From Amycolatopsis australiensis (GTDB lineage Bacteria > Actinomycetota > Actinomycetes > Mycobacteriales > Pseudonocardiaceae): a stretch of 64,000 bases of DNA. The stretch's first letter is position 1, and every line of letters begins with the position of its first letter. Made by a program: the position numbers and the translations under genes. Below the pieces are notes generated by a model. That model saw only the letters and a program-made list of their open reading frames with translations, searched no databases and was not told the DNA's origin. Below, piece by piece: positions 36,328 through 45,036 of this stretch. The stretch lies in assembly GCF_900119165.1 (NCBI RefSeq), contig NZ_FPJG01000006.1:5456001-5520000 (forward strand), given 5' to 3'.

Positions 36328-37170
36328 TCAGTGGCCGACCGGCCCCGCGTTCGGGTCGAGCACCCCGGTGAAGATCAGCACGAACAGCAGCACGCCGAGG
36401 ACCAGCCGGTACACCACGAACGGCACGAAGCTGCGATTCTTGATGTAGGCCATCAGCCACGCGATCACCGCGTACCCGACGCCGAAGGCGACCAGCGTGG
36501 CCAGGATCGTCGGGCCCCACTGGGCAGGCACGCCGCCCGAACCGATGTCCTTGAGCTTGTAGACGCCCGAGCCGAACACCGCCGGCAGCGCCAGCAGGAA
36601 CGAGTACTCCGCGGCCTCGGCGCGGGTGTAGCCCAGCAGCAGGCCCGCGCTGGTCGTGCCGCCCGAACGGGACACCCCGGGAATGAGCGCCAGCGCCTGC
36701 GCGAAGCCGAAACCCAGCCCGTGCGGCACGGTCAGGTCGTCGAGCGTGCGCTCCTGCTTCCCGATCCGGTCGGCGAGCAGCAGGATCAGGCCGAACACGA
36801 TGAGCACGGTCGCGGTGATCCGCAGGTCGCGGAACGCACTGTCGATCTGGTCCTGCAGGAGCAGGCCCAGCACCACGATCGGCAGCGAGCCGACGATGAT
36901 CAGCCAGCCCAGCCGGGCGTCCGGGTCGCGGCGCCACTCCCCCTTGTACAGCGAGAAGAACCAGGCCCGCAGGATCTTGCCGATCTTCGGGCCGAAGTAG
37001 ATGATCACCGCCAGCTCGGTGCCGATCTGCGTGACGGCGGTGAACGCCGCGCCCGGGTCGTCCCAGCCGGCGAGCGCGGCGACGATCCGCAGGTGCGCGC
37101 TCGAGGAGATCGGCAGGAACTCCGTCAGGCCCTGGACCAGGCCCAGGACGAGTGCTTCGAACCAGCCCAC
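36328..37170 (-). CDS. uppP: Undecaprenyl-diphosphatase
   Basis: 280-residue integral membrane enzyme of the BacA/UppP family, which recycles undecaprenyl diphosphate to the monophosphate carrier for cell-wall synthesis and can give bacitracin tolerance. Both signature segments are present: [14 protein letters not shown] near 15-28 (catalytic Glu) and [13 protein letters not shown] near 170. About eight membrane helices. The GTG at 37170 is one base from the stop of the LLM gene, so the two are cotranscribed. Confidence 0.97.
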   Translation of the reverse strand: MGWFEALVLGLVQGLTEFLPISSSAHLRIVAALAGWDDPGAAFTAVTQIGTELAVIIYFGPKIGKILRAWFFSLYKGEWRRDPDARLGWLIIVGSLPIVVLGLLLQDQIDSAFRDLRITATVLIVFGLILLLADRIGKQERTLDDLTVPHGLGFGFAQALALIPGVSRSGGTTSAGLLLGYTRAEAAEYSFLLALPAVFGSGVYKLKDIGSGGVPAQWGPTILATLVAFGVGYAVIAWLMAYIKNRSFVPFVVYRLVLGVLLFVLIFTGVLDPNAGPVGH

Positions 37171-37171
37171 G

Positions 37172-38209
37172 TCAGGCCACCCCCGCCAGCTCGAGAGCTT
37201 CGACGGCGGTGCGCAGCGCGCCCGCCGGGTCCGGGGTGTACGGCGACACCGACAGGGTCGTCACGCCGGCCTCGGCGAATTCCGTCATCTTCTCCGCGAT
37301 CCGTTCCTTCGGGCCCAGCAGCGACGTCGCGTCGAGGAACTCCAGCGGCACCGCCGCCATCGCCCCCGCTCGGTCGCCGGCCAGGTATTTCTCCTGCACT
37401 TCGGCGGCTTCGGCCGCGAAGCCCATCCGGCAGGCCAGCCGGTTGTAGAAGTTCTTCTCCCGGCTGCCCATGCCGCCGAGGTAGAGCGCGGCGTAGGCGC
37501 GGACGGCGTCCGCGCACGCGGTCCAGTCGTCGCCGGGCACCAGCGGCACGGTCGGGACGACGTCGAAGCCGTCCAGGGTCCGGCCGGCCCGCTCGGCGCC
37601 GGCCCGGAGGTGAGCCAGCTGCTCCCCCGCGTGCGCCGGCGAGAAGAACACCGGCAGCCAGCCGTCGGCGATCTCGCCGGTCAGCTCCAGGTTCTTCGGG
37701 CCGATCGCCGCCAGGTAGAGCGGTATGTGCCTGCGGGCGGCCCGGACGGTCAGCCGCAGCGCCTTGCCGGGCCCGTCCGGCAGCGGCAGCGTGAAGTGCT
37801 CGCCCTCGTGCGCCAGCCGTTCCCGCCGCAGCGCCTTCCGCACGATCCCGGCGTACTCGCGGGTGCGGCCCAGCGGCGACGTGAAGCGGACGCCGTGCCA
37901 GCCCTCGGACACCTGCGGCCCGGAGACCCCGAGGCCGAGCCGGAACCGGCCGCCCGAAAGCGTGTCCAGTGTCGCGGCGGTCATCGCGGTCATCGCCGGC
38001 GTCCGGGCCGGGATCTGCAGCACGGCGGCCCCGACGTCGATCCGCGCCGTCTGCGCCGCGATCCACGTGAGCACGGTGACGGCGTCCGAGCCGTAGGCCT
38101 CCGCCGCCCACACGACGGCGTAGCCCAGCTCGTCCGCCTGTTTGGCCAGGGCCAGGTTCGCCGGGTCGTTCCCCGCGTCCCAGTAGCCGAGGTTGAGTCC
38201 GATTCGCAC
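37172..38209 (-). CDS. LLM-class F420-dependent oxidoreductase (Rv3520c type)
   Basis: 345 residues, GTG at 38209 giving [15 protein letters not shown], the characteristic start of the Rv3520c subfamily. Other subfamily blocks: [54 protein letters not shown]420-binding TIM barrel; substrate unknown. It is the first gene of the LLM-uppP-phosphomutase unit and diverges from the aldo/keto reductase. Starts within about 20 bases of the divergent promoter region. Confidence 0.9.
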   Translation of the reverse strand: MRIGLNLGYWDAGNDPANLALAKQADELGYAVVWAAEAYGSDAVTVLTWIAAQTARIDVGAAVLQIPARTPAMTAMTAATLDTLSGGRFRLGLGVSGPQVSEGWHGVRFTSPLGRTREYAGIVRKALRRERLAHEGEHFTLPLPDGPGKALRLTVRAARRHIPLYLAAIGPKNLELTGEIADGWLPVFFSPAHAGEQLAHLRAGAERAGRTLDGFDVVPTVPLVPGDDWTACADAVRAYAALYLGGMGSREKNFYNRLACRMGFAAEAAEVQEKYLAGDRAGAMAAVPLEFLDATSLLGPKERIAEKMTEFAEAGVTTLSVSPYTPDPAGALRTAVEALELAGVA

Positions 38210-38281
38210 GGTGCCAGACCCTAACGGGGGCCTTGATCGCGACACGACTCACCTTGGTCTCGTCCGGACGGGGGTGCCCAC

Positions 38282-38295
38282 TAGGCTCGGCGGTC
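38282..38295 (+). promoter_or_regulatory. -10 element, predicted leaderless start of aldo/keto reductase gene
   Basis: TAGGCT (38282-38287) and eight bases precede the GTG at 38296. No ribosome site. Confidence 0.4.
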
Positions 38296-39264
38296 GTGGA
38301 AAAGCGACTGCTCGGCCGCTCGGGACTGCGCGTCTCGCGGATGGCGCTCGGCACCATGACCTGGGGTGGCGACACCGACGCGGAAGAAGCGGCCAGCCAG
38401 CTGGTCGCCTTCGTCGACGCCGGCGGCACCCTGGTGGACACCGCCGACATCTACGGCGAGGGCGAGAGCGAACGGGTGCTCGGCTCGCTGCTCGGCGACC
38501 TCGTGCCCCGCGACGACGTCGTCGTGGCGACGAAGGCGGTCGCCCGGCGCGACGACGGCCCGTTCGGCGGCGGCGCTTCGCGCGGCGCGCTGCTCACCGC
38601 GCTCGACGGCTCGCTGAAGCGGCTCGGCACCGACCACATCGACCTCTGGCAGCTGCACGCGTGGGACAGCTGCGTACCGATCGAGGAGACGCTCGCCGCC
38701 CTCGAGTACGCGGTGACCAGCGGGAAGGTCCGCTACGTCGGCGTCTCCAACTACGCGGGCTGGCAGCTGGCGACGGCCGCCGCCCGCGCCGCCGCCGTCG
38801 CCCCCATCATCTCCACCCAGGTCGAATACTCGCTGCTGGAACGCGGCGTGGACCGTGAGGTGGTGCCGGCCGCCGAGCACCACGGCATCGGGCTGCTGCC
38901 CTGGGCCCCGCTCGGCCGCGGCGTGCTCACGGGCAAGTACCGCACCGGCACGCCCGCCGACTCGCGCGGCGCGAACAGCGCGTACGCCGGCTACGTCGAG
39001 CACCACCGCACCGACCGCGCCGCCCGGATCGTGCAGGCGGTCGCGACCGCCGCCGACGGGCTCGGCACGTCGCCGCTGGCGGTGGCGCTGGCCTGGGTCC
39101 GCGACCGGCCCGGCGTCGTCGCCCCGGTCGTGGGCGCGCGGGACACCGGCCAGCTCACCGGCTCGCTGGCCGCCGAGGACATCACCCTCCCGCCCGCCAT
39201 CCGCTCGGCGCTCGACGACGTCAGCGCCATCGAGGCCGGCTACCCGGAACGCTGGCCGCGGTAG
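38296..39264 (+). CDS. Aldo/keto reductase
   Basis: 322-residue NADPH-dependent (alpha/beta)8 reductase. The catalytic tetrad is visible: Asp and Tyr in DTADIYGEGESE, Lys in VVATKAV, His in WQLHAWD. The cofactor region is near the end (GTSPLAVALAWVRDRPGV, VVGARDTGQL). The GTG start gives VEKRLLGRSGLRVSRMALGT, a typical AKR N-terminus. The substrate is unknown. It diverges from the LLM gene and is followed by the lipoprotein gene after 91 bases. Confidence 0.93.
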   Translation: MEKRLLGRSGLRVSRMALGTMTWGGDTDAEEAASQLVAFVDAGGTLVDTADIYGEGESERVLGSLLGDLVPRDDVVVATKAVARRDDGPFGGGASRGALLTALDGSLKRLGTDHIDLWQLHAWDSCVPIEETLAALEYAVTSGKVRYVGVSNYAGWQLATAAARAAAVAPIISTQVEYSLLERGVDREVVPAAEHHGIGLLPWAPLGRGVLTGKYRTGTPADSRGANSAYAGYVEHHRTDRAARIVQAVATAADGLGTSPLAVALAWVRDRPGVVAPVVGARDTGQLTGSLAAEDITLPPAIRSALDDVSAIEAGYPERWPR

Positions 39265-39343
39265 GTGTCTGTTGGGTGACACGCACGTGACGGCGAGGGG
39301 TTCGAGGAGCATGCTGGTGAAGACCAACCACCGAGGGACAACC

Positions 39344-39355
39344 GGAGGCACAAGC
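39344..39355 (+). promoter_or_regulatory. Ribosome-binding site that sets the lipoprotein start
   Basis: GGAGG (39344-39348) with a seven-base spacer leads to the GTG at 39356. An in-frame ATG at 39311 would add 15 hydrophilic residues before the signal peptide and is therefore rejected. Confidence 0.7.
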
Positions 39356-40369
39356 GTGCGTCGGCTCACCGCCGTGTCGTGGATCGCGCTGCCGCTCGCC
39401 GGTGCACTGGCGCTCTCGGGCTGTTCTTCGGCGAAGTCGACCGGCGACGAGCTGCAGATCGTGGCCAACCCCGTCGCAGCGGGCCCCGCGGTCTCGCCCG
39501 CGGTGTCGGTCAAGCCCGCCGGGCAGGTCCTCCCCACCGGGTCCGTGTCCGCCCTCGCCGTCGACCCGGCGACGGCCACCCTCGTTGTCGCCGTCTCCGA
39601 GCCCCCTTCCCTGCAGCTGTACGACCTGAACGCGCTCGCGTCACCCGCGGTGAATATGCCGTTATACGGCAAGGCGAGCCGGCTGACGGTGTCGCCGGGG
39701 CGGGTCGAGGTGGCGGAGCCGCAGCCGGGGGTCGTGCAGCAGCTGACGTTGCCGGACCGGAAGCTGACCGAGACGAAGGTGGGCGGGAGCCCGGTGTCGA
39801 GCCTGGTCTACGGCGACGGCCGGCTGGTGGCGATGGGGGCGGCGAAGGACATCCGGGTGCTGCCGGCGAGCGGTCCGGCCCGGACGATCGGCGGGCAGCT
39901 CTACAGCGCCGACGACGTCGTCGACACCGGGAAGGGTGTCGTGGTGCTGGACCGGCTGCGGACGGCGGTGTTCTCGGTCGACGTCGCCGCGGGGAAGGTC
40001 GGCGAGGGCCTGCGCGCGGGTGACGGTGCGGCGAACGCCGTCGCGGACTCCTACGGGCGGGTGCTGGTGACGGACGCGCGGGCCGGGGCCCTGCTGGCGT
40101 TCTCCGCCGATCCGCTGATCCTGCGGCAGCGTTATCCCGTGCCCGGCGGCGCGTACGGGATCGCCTACGACGCGCGGCGGAGCCTGGCGTGGGTGACGCT
40201 GACCGGGCGCAACGAAGTGGTCGGGTTCGACGTCCGCGGCGGCGAGCCCGTCGAGAAGTACCGGTTCCCCACCGTGCGCCAGCCGGACTCGGTCGGGGTG
40301 GACGAGAAGAGCGGCCGGGTGCTCGTCGGCTCGGCCGCGGGAGAAGGGACCCAGGTGATCCAGCCATGA
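39356..40369 (+). CDS. Secreted beta-propeller lipoprotein (LppL-like)
   Basis: 337 residues. The lipoprotein signal VRRLTAVSWIALPLAGALAL is followed by the lipobox LSGC (Cys about 22), so it should be anchored outside the membrane. The mature part is a repeat protein of YncE/NHL propeller type (VSALAVDPATATLVVAVS, YGIAYDARRSLAWVTL, DSVGVDEKSGRVLVGS). In mycobacteria the lipoprotein gene lppL stands in the same neighbourhood as uppP and the DUF5703 gene; homology to it is inferred from position and type. Its stop overlaps the DUF5703 start. Confidence 0.85.
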   Translation: MRRLTAVSWIALPLAGALALSGCSSAKSTGDELQIVANPVAAGPAVSPAVSVKPAGQVLPTGSVSALAVDPATATLVVAVSEPPSLQLYDLNALASPAVNMPLYGKASRLTVSPGRVEVAEPQPGVVQQLTLPDRKLTETKVGGSPVSSLVYGDGRLVAMGAAKDIRVLPASGPARTIGGQLYSADDVVDTGKGVVVLDRLRTAVFSVDVAAGKVGEGLRAGDGAANAVADSYGRVLVTDARAGALLAFSADPLILRQRYPVPGGAYGIAYDARRSLAWVTLTGRNEVVGFDVRGGEPVEKYRFPTVRQPDSVGVDEKSGRVLVGSAAGEGTQVIQP

Positions 40370-40590
40370 CGACGGTCAGCGAGGCGGTGGTCGAAGGGGA
40401 TTGGGAGTATCGCCGCCTGCACCTCCCCCCGGGCGTGTCCCGGCGTGCGGCGGCGATCCAGCTCTCCATCCACGCGGAGTTCGCGGGCTGGGAACTGCGC
40501 ACGGTGCGCCTGTACGCCGACGGCACCCGCCGGGTCTGGCTGCGCCGCAAGAAGACGGCCGAGAGCCTGCCGGGCGCGCTGCCGACCTAG
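40366..40590 (+). CDS. DUF5703 family small protein
   Basis: 74 residues, ATG overlapping the lipoprotein stop (ATGA). The body GDWEYRRLHLPPGVSRRAAA and GWELRTVRLYADGTRRVWLR matches the small actinobacterial DUF5703 family. It is basic and likely cytosolic; function unknown. The translational coupling with the lipoprotein is the only functional hint. Confidence 0.85.
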   Translation: MTTVSEAVVEGDWEYRRLHLPPGVSRRAAAIQLSIHAEFAGWELRTVRLYADGTRRVWLRRKKTAESLPGALPT

Positions 40591-40642
40591 GCACCCGAGT
40601 CACTGCGGTGGTGAGTGGGGAACAGTGTTCTGCCCCTGTTGC

Positions 40643-41389
40643 TCAGCCCAGCACCCGGTTCAGCCAGTCACCCCAGGTCTTCTCCGCCACCTCGGCGTCC
40701 ACGTCCGGGGTGAACAGATGGTGGGCCGCCACCATCGGGCCGCGGAAGCCCCGCAGGAAGCGGAGCATCGCGTCGGCCGTGCGGATTCCCGTCGTCTGGT
40801 CGTTCGCCGCGTAGACCACGCCTTCCCGCGGGGCCCGGCCGTCCAGCAGGATCCGGACCCGGTCGCCCACCGCGGGCCGCGCGGGCAGGCCCAGTGCCTC
40901 GCCGAGCCGGGCCCAGGCGGCGTCCCAGTCCCCGATCGGCGGTCCGAACGCCGTCACCGGGACCGCCGTGCGGCCGCCGAAGTGCGTGACGTACTCGACC
41001 AGTGTGCGGAAGAACAGCGCGCCACCCGCGGTCATCGCCTCGAACTCGTCCTCCCAGTCTTCGCCGGGCAGGAAGCCGCTAGTGACGCAGCGGACCACCG
41101 AGCTGCCGCCGTCGCGGGCCTCGACGAGGAACTCGTAGGCGATCGTCCGCCCGTCCGGGGCGGGTTCGGTGCCGTAGGCGAGTTTTTCGAGCGGGTCCCA
41201 CTCCCGGATCCGGAACTCGGGCCGGTACCCGCCGAACGCGCCGCGGATGACGCCGCCGGTGCCGCCTTCGACCTCGTTGCGGCCCATGAACCACGAGTCG
41301 ATGCCGGGCCGGGTCGCGATGGCCGCCCAGATCTCTTCCGGCGTCGCGTCGACCTCGGCCGACTCGGTCAGCTCGAACTCACGCCCCAC
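40643..41389 (-). CDS. SRPBCC (AHSA1-type) domain protein
   Basis: 248 residues with a GTG start overlapping the HTH gene by 11 bases. The N-terminal 150 residues are an AHSA1/START-like lipid- or ligand-binding domain (ELTESAEVDATPEEIWAAIA, DSWFMGRNEVEGG). The extra C-terminal 90 residues look like a second half-domain. The HTH/SRPBCC gene pair is a recurrent actinobacterial arrangement; the SRPBCC protein may bind the signal or carry out hydrolysis. The ligand is unknown. Confidence 0.85.
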   Translation of the reverse strand: MGREFELTESAEVDATPEEIWAAIATRPGIDSWFMGRNEVEGGTGGVIRGAFGGYRPEFRIREWDPLEKLAYGTEPAPDGRTIAYEFLVEARDGGSSVVRCVTSGFLPGEDWEDEFEAMTAGGALFFRTLVEYVTHFGGRTAVPVTAFGPPIGDWDAAWARLGEALGLPARPAVGDRVRILLDGRAPREGVVYAANDQTTGIRTADAMLRFLRGFRGPMVAAHHLFTPDVDAEVAEKTWGDWLNRVLG

Positions 41390-41978
41390 CGGCGGCCTCC
41401 TCCGGGACGCTCGGGTGGACGGCGACGACCACCCGGTGCGGACGGCCCTTTTCGGCCGTTTCGTCGTGGTACTTCCCGACCAGCGCGGTGATCGCGGCCG
41501 TCAGCTCTTCGGCGAACGCGGCGCGGTCGGCCGCCGAGGCGAACCGGACCTCCCCGTCGAGCGCGAAGGTCGCGACGCGCTGTTTCGCCTTCGCCGCGCC
41601 GGTGATGAGCAGGCCGACGTCCCGGACGAGCCGTCCGGCGACGGCGAGCAGCCACCGGGCGGAGAGCCGGTCGGGTGACTGGGCGGGGTCCGGCTGGACC
41701 GCGCCCAGCGCGGCCGGCGAGATGACGTACGACGACGCCGTCGCCCGCATCATCCGCTCGGTGACGTTGCCTTTGCGCCGCTCCTCGACCAGCTCGACCA
41801 GCCCGTGCTTCTCCAGTGCCCGCAAGTGGTAGTTGACCTTCTGGCGCGGCAGGTCCACGCGGGCGGCCAGCATGGTGGCCGACGCCGGTTCCGCCAGCTC
41901 GGCCAGCAGCCGGGCCCGGACCGGGTCCAGCGACACCTCGGCCGCCGCCGGGTCTTCGATCACCGCCACGGAGAACAT
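41379..41978 (-). CDS. ArsR-like winged-helix regulator
   Basis: 199 residues. The winged helix occupies about 15-90: ARLLAELAEPASATMLAARV, QKVNYHLRALEKHGLVELVEE with a basic wing ERRKGNVTERMM. The remaining 100 residues are a ligand-binding or dimer domain without metal-site cysteines, so it is not a classical metal sensor. It overlaps the SRPBCC gene. The inverted repeat 42003-42020 upstream is a candidate autoregulatory site. Confidence 0.87.
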   Translation of the reverse strand: MFSVAVIEDPAAAEVSLDPVRARLLAELAEPASATMLAARVDLPRQKVNYHLRALEKHGLVELVEERRKGNVTERMMRATASSYVISPAALGAVQPDPAQSPDRLSARWLLAVAGRLVRDVGLLITGAAKAKQRVATFALDGEVRFASAADRAAFAEELTAAITALVGKYHDETAEKGRPHRVVVAVHPSVPEEAAGGA

Positions 41979-42002
41979 GCGGCCAGCCTCCAGCCGAACA
42001 CA

Positions 42003-42020
42003 GAAGTTGTCAAGAACTTC
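42003..42020 (-). promoter_or_regulatory. Inverted-repeat operator over the -35 box of the HTH/SRPBCC pair
   Basis: GAAGTT-GTCAAG-AACTTC is a perfect 6-6-6 inverted repeat. On the minus strand it contains TTGACA (42013-42008), a consensus -35 for the ArsR-like gene starting at 41978. It also overlaps the end of the upstream hydrolase gene (stop at 42010). Confidence 0.6.
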
Positions 42021-42903
42021 GGTTTTGTCGGTAGCTCGCGTTGACCAGCGCCACCACGCGTGGCAGCACCTGCGCCGCCGCCTCCAGCGGGACGACGTGC
42101 CCGACGCCGGGCAGCACCACCGTCGTCCCGCCGTCGAGCCCGCGGACCCACTGCTCGACGTCCGATGCGCGGACGATCCGGTCCCGCTCCCCCACGATCG
42201 CCGTCACCGGCAGGCCGCTGACCTGGGCCAAGGCGGCGTCGCGCGCGTAGGCGTCCAGCGCCGGGCGGAAGAGCGACACGGTGTGCGGCCAGTTGCCGCG
42301 GATCATCTTCACCGTCAGCTCGACCAGCTCCGGGTCCGGGTCGTCGCCGAACAGCCACCAGCGCAGGCCCGCGCTGACCGCCCGGCTCGTGTGCTCGCGC
42401 ACCACGCCGAAGAGCTTCGAGCCGAGCACCGCCTCGAGGTCGCGGGCCAGCTTGCCCAGCGCGTTCGGCCAGGTCGCCGACACCTCCGTGGCGAGAGTGC
42501 CCGACGACGTCGCGAGCAGCACCAGGCCCGAAACCCGCGCGGCGAACAGCTCCGGGTGCCGCTGGGACAGCGACATGATCGCGAGGCCGCCCATGTCGTG
42601 CCCCACCAGCACCACCCGGCCTTCGGGTACTTCGCCCGCCAGCAGCTCGGCGAGGTCGTCGGCGAGCTGGGCCATGGTCGCGGTGCCGCGCCGCGCCCGC
42701 CCCGATCCGCCGTGGCCGCGCTGGTCGTAGGTCAGCACGGCCACGGGACCGTCGGCCGCGTCCGGCACCAGCGGCGCGATCCGCCCCCAGCTGCGCTGGT
42801 CGAGCGCGTAGCCGTGGACGAACACCACGGTCACCGGCGCGGCCGGGTCGCCCCTGCGGACCACCTGCAGGGACGTGCCGTCGGCGAGCGCGAACGCGGT
42901 CAT
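42010..42903 (-). CDS. Alpha/beta hydrolase with Asp at the nucleophile position
   Basis: 297 residues. The fold is clear: oxyanion loop VFVHGYALDQRSW near 30, nucleophile elbow VGHDMGG with Asp103 where most relatives have Ser (GHSMGG), acid Asp in VGERDRIVRA, and His in GVGHVVPLEAA. An Asp nucleophile is the mark of epoxide hydrolases and haloalkane dehalogenases, but the usual HGxP loop of epoxide hydrolases is HGYA here. The ATG overlaps the M20 peptidase stop by one base (TGATG). Substrate unknown. Confidence 0.85.
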   Translation of the reverse strand: MTAFALADGTSLQVVRRGDPAAPVTVVFVHGYALDQRSWGRIAPLVPDAADGPVAVLTYDQRGHGGSGRARRGTATMAQLADDLAELLAGEVPEGRVVLVGHDMGGLAIMSLSQRHPELFAARVSGLVLLATSSGTLATEVSATWPNALGKLARDLEAVLGSKLFGVVREHTSRAVSAGLRWWLFGDDPDPELVELTVKMIRGNWPHTVSLFRPALDAYARDAALAQVSGLPVTAIVGERDRIVRASDVEQWVRGLDGGTTVVLPGVGHVVPLEAAAQVLPRVVALVNASYRQNRSS

Positions 42904-44225
42904 CAGCTCGAGCGCAGGAACCGGTCCAGCACGCGGGTGCCGAACTTCAGCGCCTCGACCGGGACCCGCTCGTCGACACCGTGGAACAGCGCCGAGAAGT
43001 CGAGGTCGGCGGGCAGCTTGAGCGGCGCGAAACCGAAGTTGCGGATGCCGAGCTGCTGGAACGACTTCGCGTCGGTGCCGCCGGAGAGCATGTACGGCAG
43101 CGTCTTCGCGCCCGGGTCTTCGGCCAGCACCGCGGCGCTCATCGCGTCGACGAGCGCGCCGTCGAACGTCGTCTCGACCGGCGGCAGCTCCATCCACTCC
43201 TTTTCGATGTCCGGGCCGAGCAGGTCGTCGAGCTCGCGGTCGAACGCCTCCAGGCGGCCGGGCAGGATCCGGCAGTCGACGGCGGCCTCGGCGACCGACG
43301 GGATGACGTTCGACTTGTAGCCGGCGGTCAGCATGGTCGGGTTGGCGGTGTCGCGCAGGGTCGCGCCGATCATCCGCGAGATGTTGCCGAGCTTGGCGAC
43401 CGAGCCCTCGAGGTCGTCCTCGGGGAAGTCCCAGCCGGTGATCTCGGTGACGCCGGCGAGGAACTCCTTCACGGAGTCGGTGAGCACCAGCGGGAAACGG
43501 TGGTTGCCGAGCTTGGCGACGGCTTCGGAGAGCTTGGTGACCGCGTTGTCGCGGTGGATCATCGAGCCGTGGCCCGCCGTGCCGCGCACGCGCAGCTTCA
43601 TCCAGCGGATGCCTTTCTCCGCCGTCTCGATCAGGTAGGCGCGGACGTCGTCCTTGAGCGTGATCGAGAAGCCGCCGACCTCGCTGATCGCCTCGGTGAC
43701 GCCCTCGAACAGGTCCGGCCGGTTTTCGACGAGCCACTGGGCGCCGTACTTGCCGCCGGCCTCTTCGTCGGCGAGGAAGGCGAAGACGAGGTCACGCGGC
43801 GGCACGATGTTGTTGATCTTGTAGTGGCGGGCCAGCGCGAGCGCCATCCCGCACATGTCCTTCATGTCGACCGCGCCGCGGCCCCAGACGTAGTCGTCCT
43901 GGACCGCGCCGGAGAAGGGGTGGACCGACCACTCGGACGGATCGGCGGGCACGGCGTCGAGGTGGCCGTGGATCAGCAGGCCGCCGCGGGAGCGGTCGGC
44001 GCCCTCCAGCCGGACGATCACGTTGTGCCGGTTCTTGCCGCCCGACTCGACGTAGGTGATCTCGTAGCCGGCGTCGGTCAGCTTCTCCGCGACGTACTCG
44101 GCCGCGGCCCGCTCGCCGACCAGCGTGTCGGGGTCGCCGGTGTTGGTCGTGTCGATGCGGATGAGCTCGCTGGTCAGCGTGACGGCCTCGGCCGCGGCGG
44201 CTTCGATCAGGTTCGGTTCGGTCAC
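42903..44225 (-). CDS. M20 family dipeptidase/peptidase (Rv2141c-like)
   Basis: 440 residues, GTG start. Metal-binding blocks: LIHGHLDAVPAD (His, Asp), GRGAVDMKDMCG (bridging Asp), ADEEAGGKYGAQW (Glu, Glu), GTAGHGSMIH lid entrance, and the late His in LFHGVDERVPVE. It closely resembles the other M20 gene at 15078, with the same DTTN...GDPD start. In mycobacteria a similar M20 gene lies a few genes from uppP, so this copy is probably the backbone orthologue. It is coupled to the alpha/beta hydrolase gene. Confidence 0.93.
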   Translation of the reverse strand: MTEPNLIEAAAAEAVTLTSELIRIDTTNTGDPDTLVGERAAAEYVAEKLTDAGYEITYVESGGKNRHNVIVRLEGADRSRGGLLIHGHLDAVPADPSEWSVHPFSGAVQDDYVWGRGAVDMKDMCGMALALARHYKINNIVPPRDLVFAFLADEEAGGKYGAQWLVENRPDLFEGVTEAISEVGGFSITLKDDVRAYLIETAEKGIRWMKLRVRGTAGHGSMIHRDNAVTKLSEAVAKLGNHRFPLVLTDSVKEFLAGVTEITGWDFPEDDLEGSVAKLGNISRMIGATLRDTANPTMLTAGYKSNVIPSVAEAAVDCRILPGRLEAFDRELDDLLGPDIEKEWMELPPVETTFDGALVDAMSAAVLAEDPGAKTLPYMLSGGTDAKSFQQLGIRNFGFAPLKLPADLDFSALFHGVDERVPVEALKFGTRVLDRFLRSS

Positions 44226-44270
44226 CGGCCATTCCTATCATTCGCCGGGGCGGTACCGCTGTCCGTGGGA

Positions 44271-44924
44271 TCAGCCGCGGCCCAGGGCCGACACGACCTC
44301 CGACACCGGGCGCAGGTGCTGGTTCAGCACGCGCAGGGCCTCGTCGGCGTCGTGCGCGTCGAGCGCGGCCACGAGCGTGCGGTGCTCGGCGTCGATCACC
44401 GGCAGCCGTTCCGGCCGGGCCTCCAGCGCGCGCACGGCGACCCGCTGCTGGCGCGACCGCAGCGTGTCGTACAGCTCGGTCAGCACCGAGTTGCCCGCGG
44501 CGTTGACGATCGCGCGGTGGAACGCGCGGTCCAGGCCCGACACGGCGAACCAGTCACGCGCTTTCCCGGCCCGGTCCATGTCCTCGATCAGGCCGGCCAT
44601 CTCGGCCGGCGCCCCCGCCCGCGCCGCGCAGACCTGGGTGATCGCATGGCCTTCGATCAGCCGACGGCTCTGGTAGACCTCCTCCAGCTCGCGCGCGGTG
44701 ACCGTCCGGACCTGCGCGCCCTTGCGCGGCAGCAGGCTGATGAAGCGTTCGGCCGCCAGGCGGTGGAACGCCTCGCGGACCGGCGTCCGCGACACCCCGA
44801 CCACCCCCGAGACCCACTGTTCGTCCAGGAACCGCCCGCCTTCGAGCTCGCCCGCGATGATCCCGTCGCGCAGCCACGCGTACACGCGGTCGCGCGCCGG
44901 GCCGGACGGAGCGCTGGTCGTCAT
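44271..44924 (-). CDS. GntR family (FCD-type) transcriptional regulator
   Basis: 217 residues: N-terminal winged helix with RVYAWLRDGIIAGELEGGRF and VSRTPVREAFHRLAAERF (about 12-75), then an all-helical FCD ligand domain with DRAFHRAIVNAAGNS and DAEHRTLVAALDAHD, which carry the metal-site His residues. GGGGAGAGGC precedes the ATG. It diverges from the aldolase operon, and the palindrome at 44978-44989 is its likely operator. It probably responds to an organic acid. Confidence 0.9.
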   Translation of the reverse strand: MTTSAPSGPARDRVYAWLRDGIIAGELEGGRFLDEQWVSGVVGVSRTPVREAFHRLAAERFISLLPRKGAQVRTVTARELEEVYQSRRLIEGHAITQVCAARAGAPAEMAGLIEDMDRAGKARDWFAVSGLDRAFHRAIVNAAGNSVLTELYDTLRSRQQRVAVRALEARPERLPVIDAEHRTLVAALDAHDADEALRVLNQHLRPVSEVVSALGRG

Positions 44925-44977
44925 GCCTCTCCCCTCGTTCGGCGGCCAGCTTAGCGTCTGGACCGAACGATATCCAT

Positions 44978-44989
44978 CGTGTATACACG
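44978..44989. promoter_or_regulatory. GntR/FadR-type operator in the divergent region
   Basis: CGTGTATACACG is a perfect 12-base palindrome whose centre GTATAC is the usual core of FCD-type GntR sites. A second related half site GTGCACAC follows (44990-44997). It lies between the GntR start (44924) and the aldolase start (45037). TACCGT at 45010-45015 is a candidate -10 for the aldolase operon. Confidence 0.7.
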
Positions 44990-45036
44990 GTGCACACAAC
45001 GATCGGAGCTACCGTCGTCCGCGCAGGAGGTCCCCG

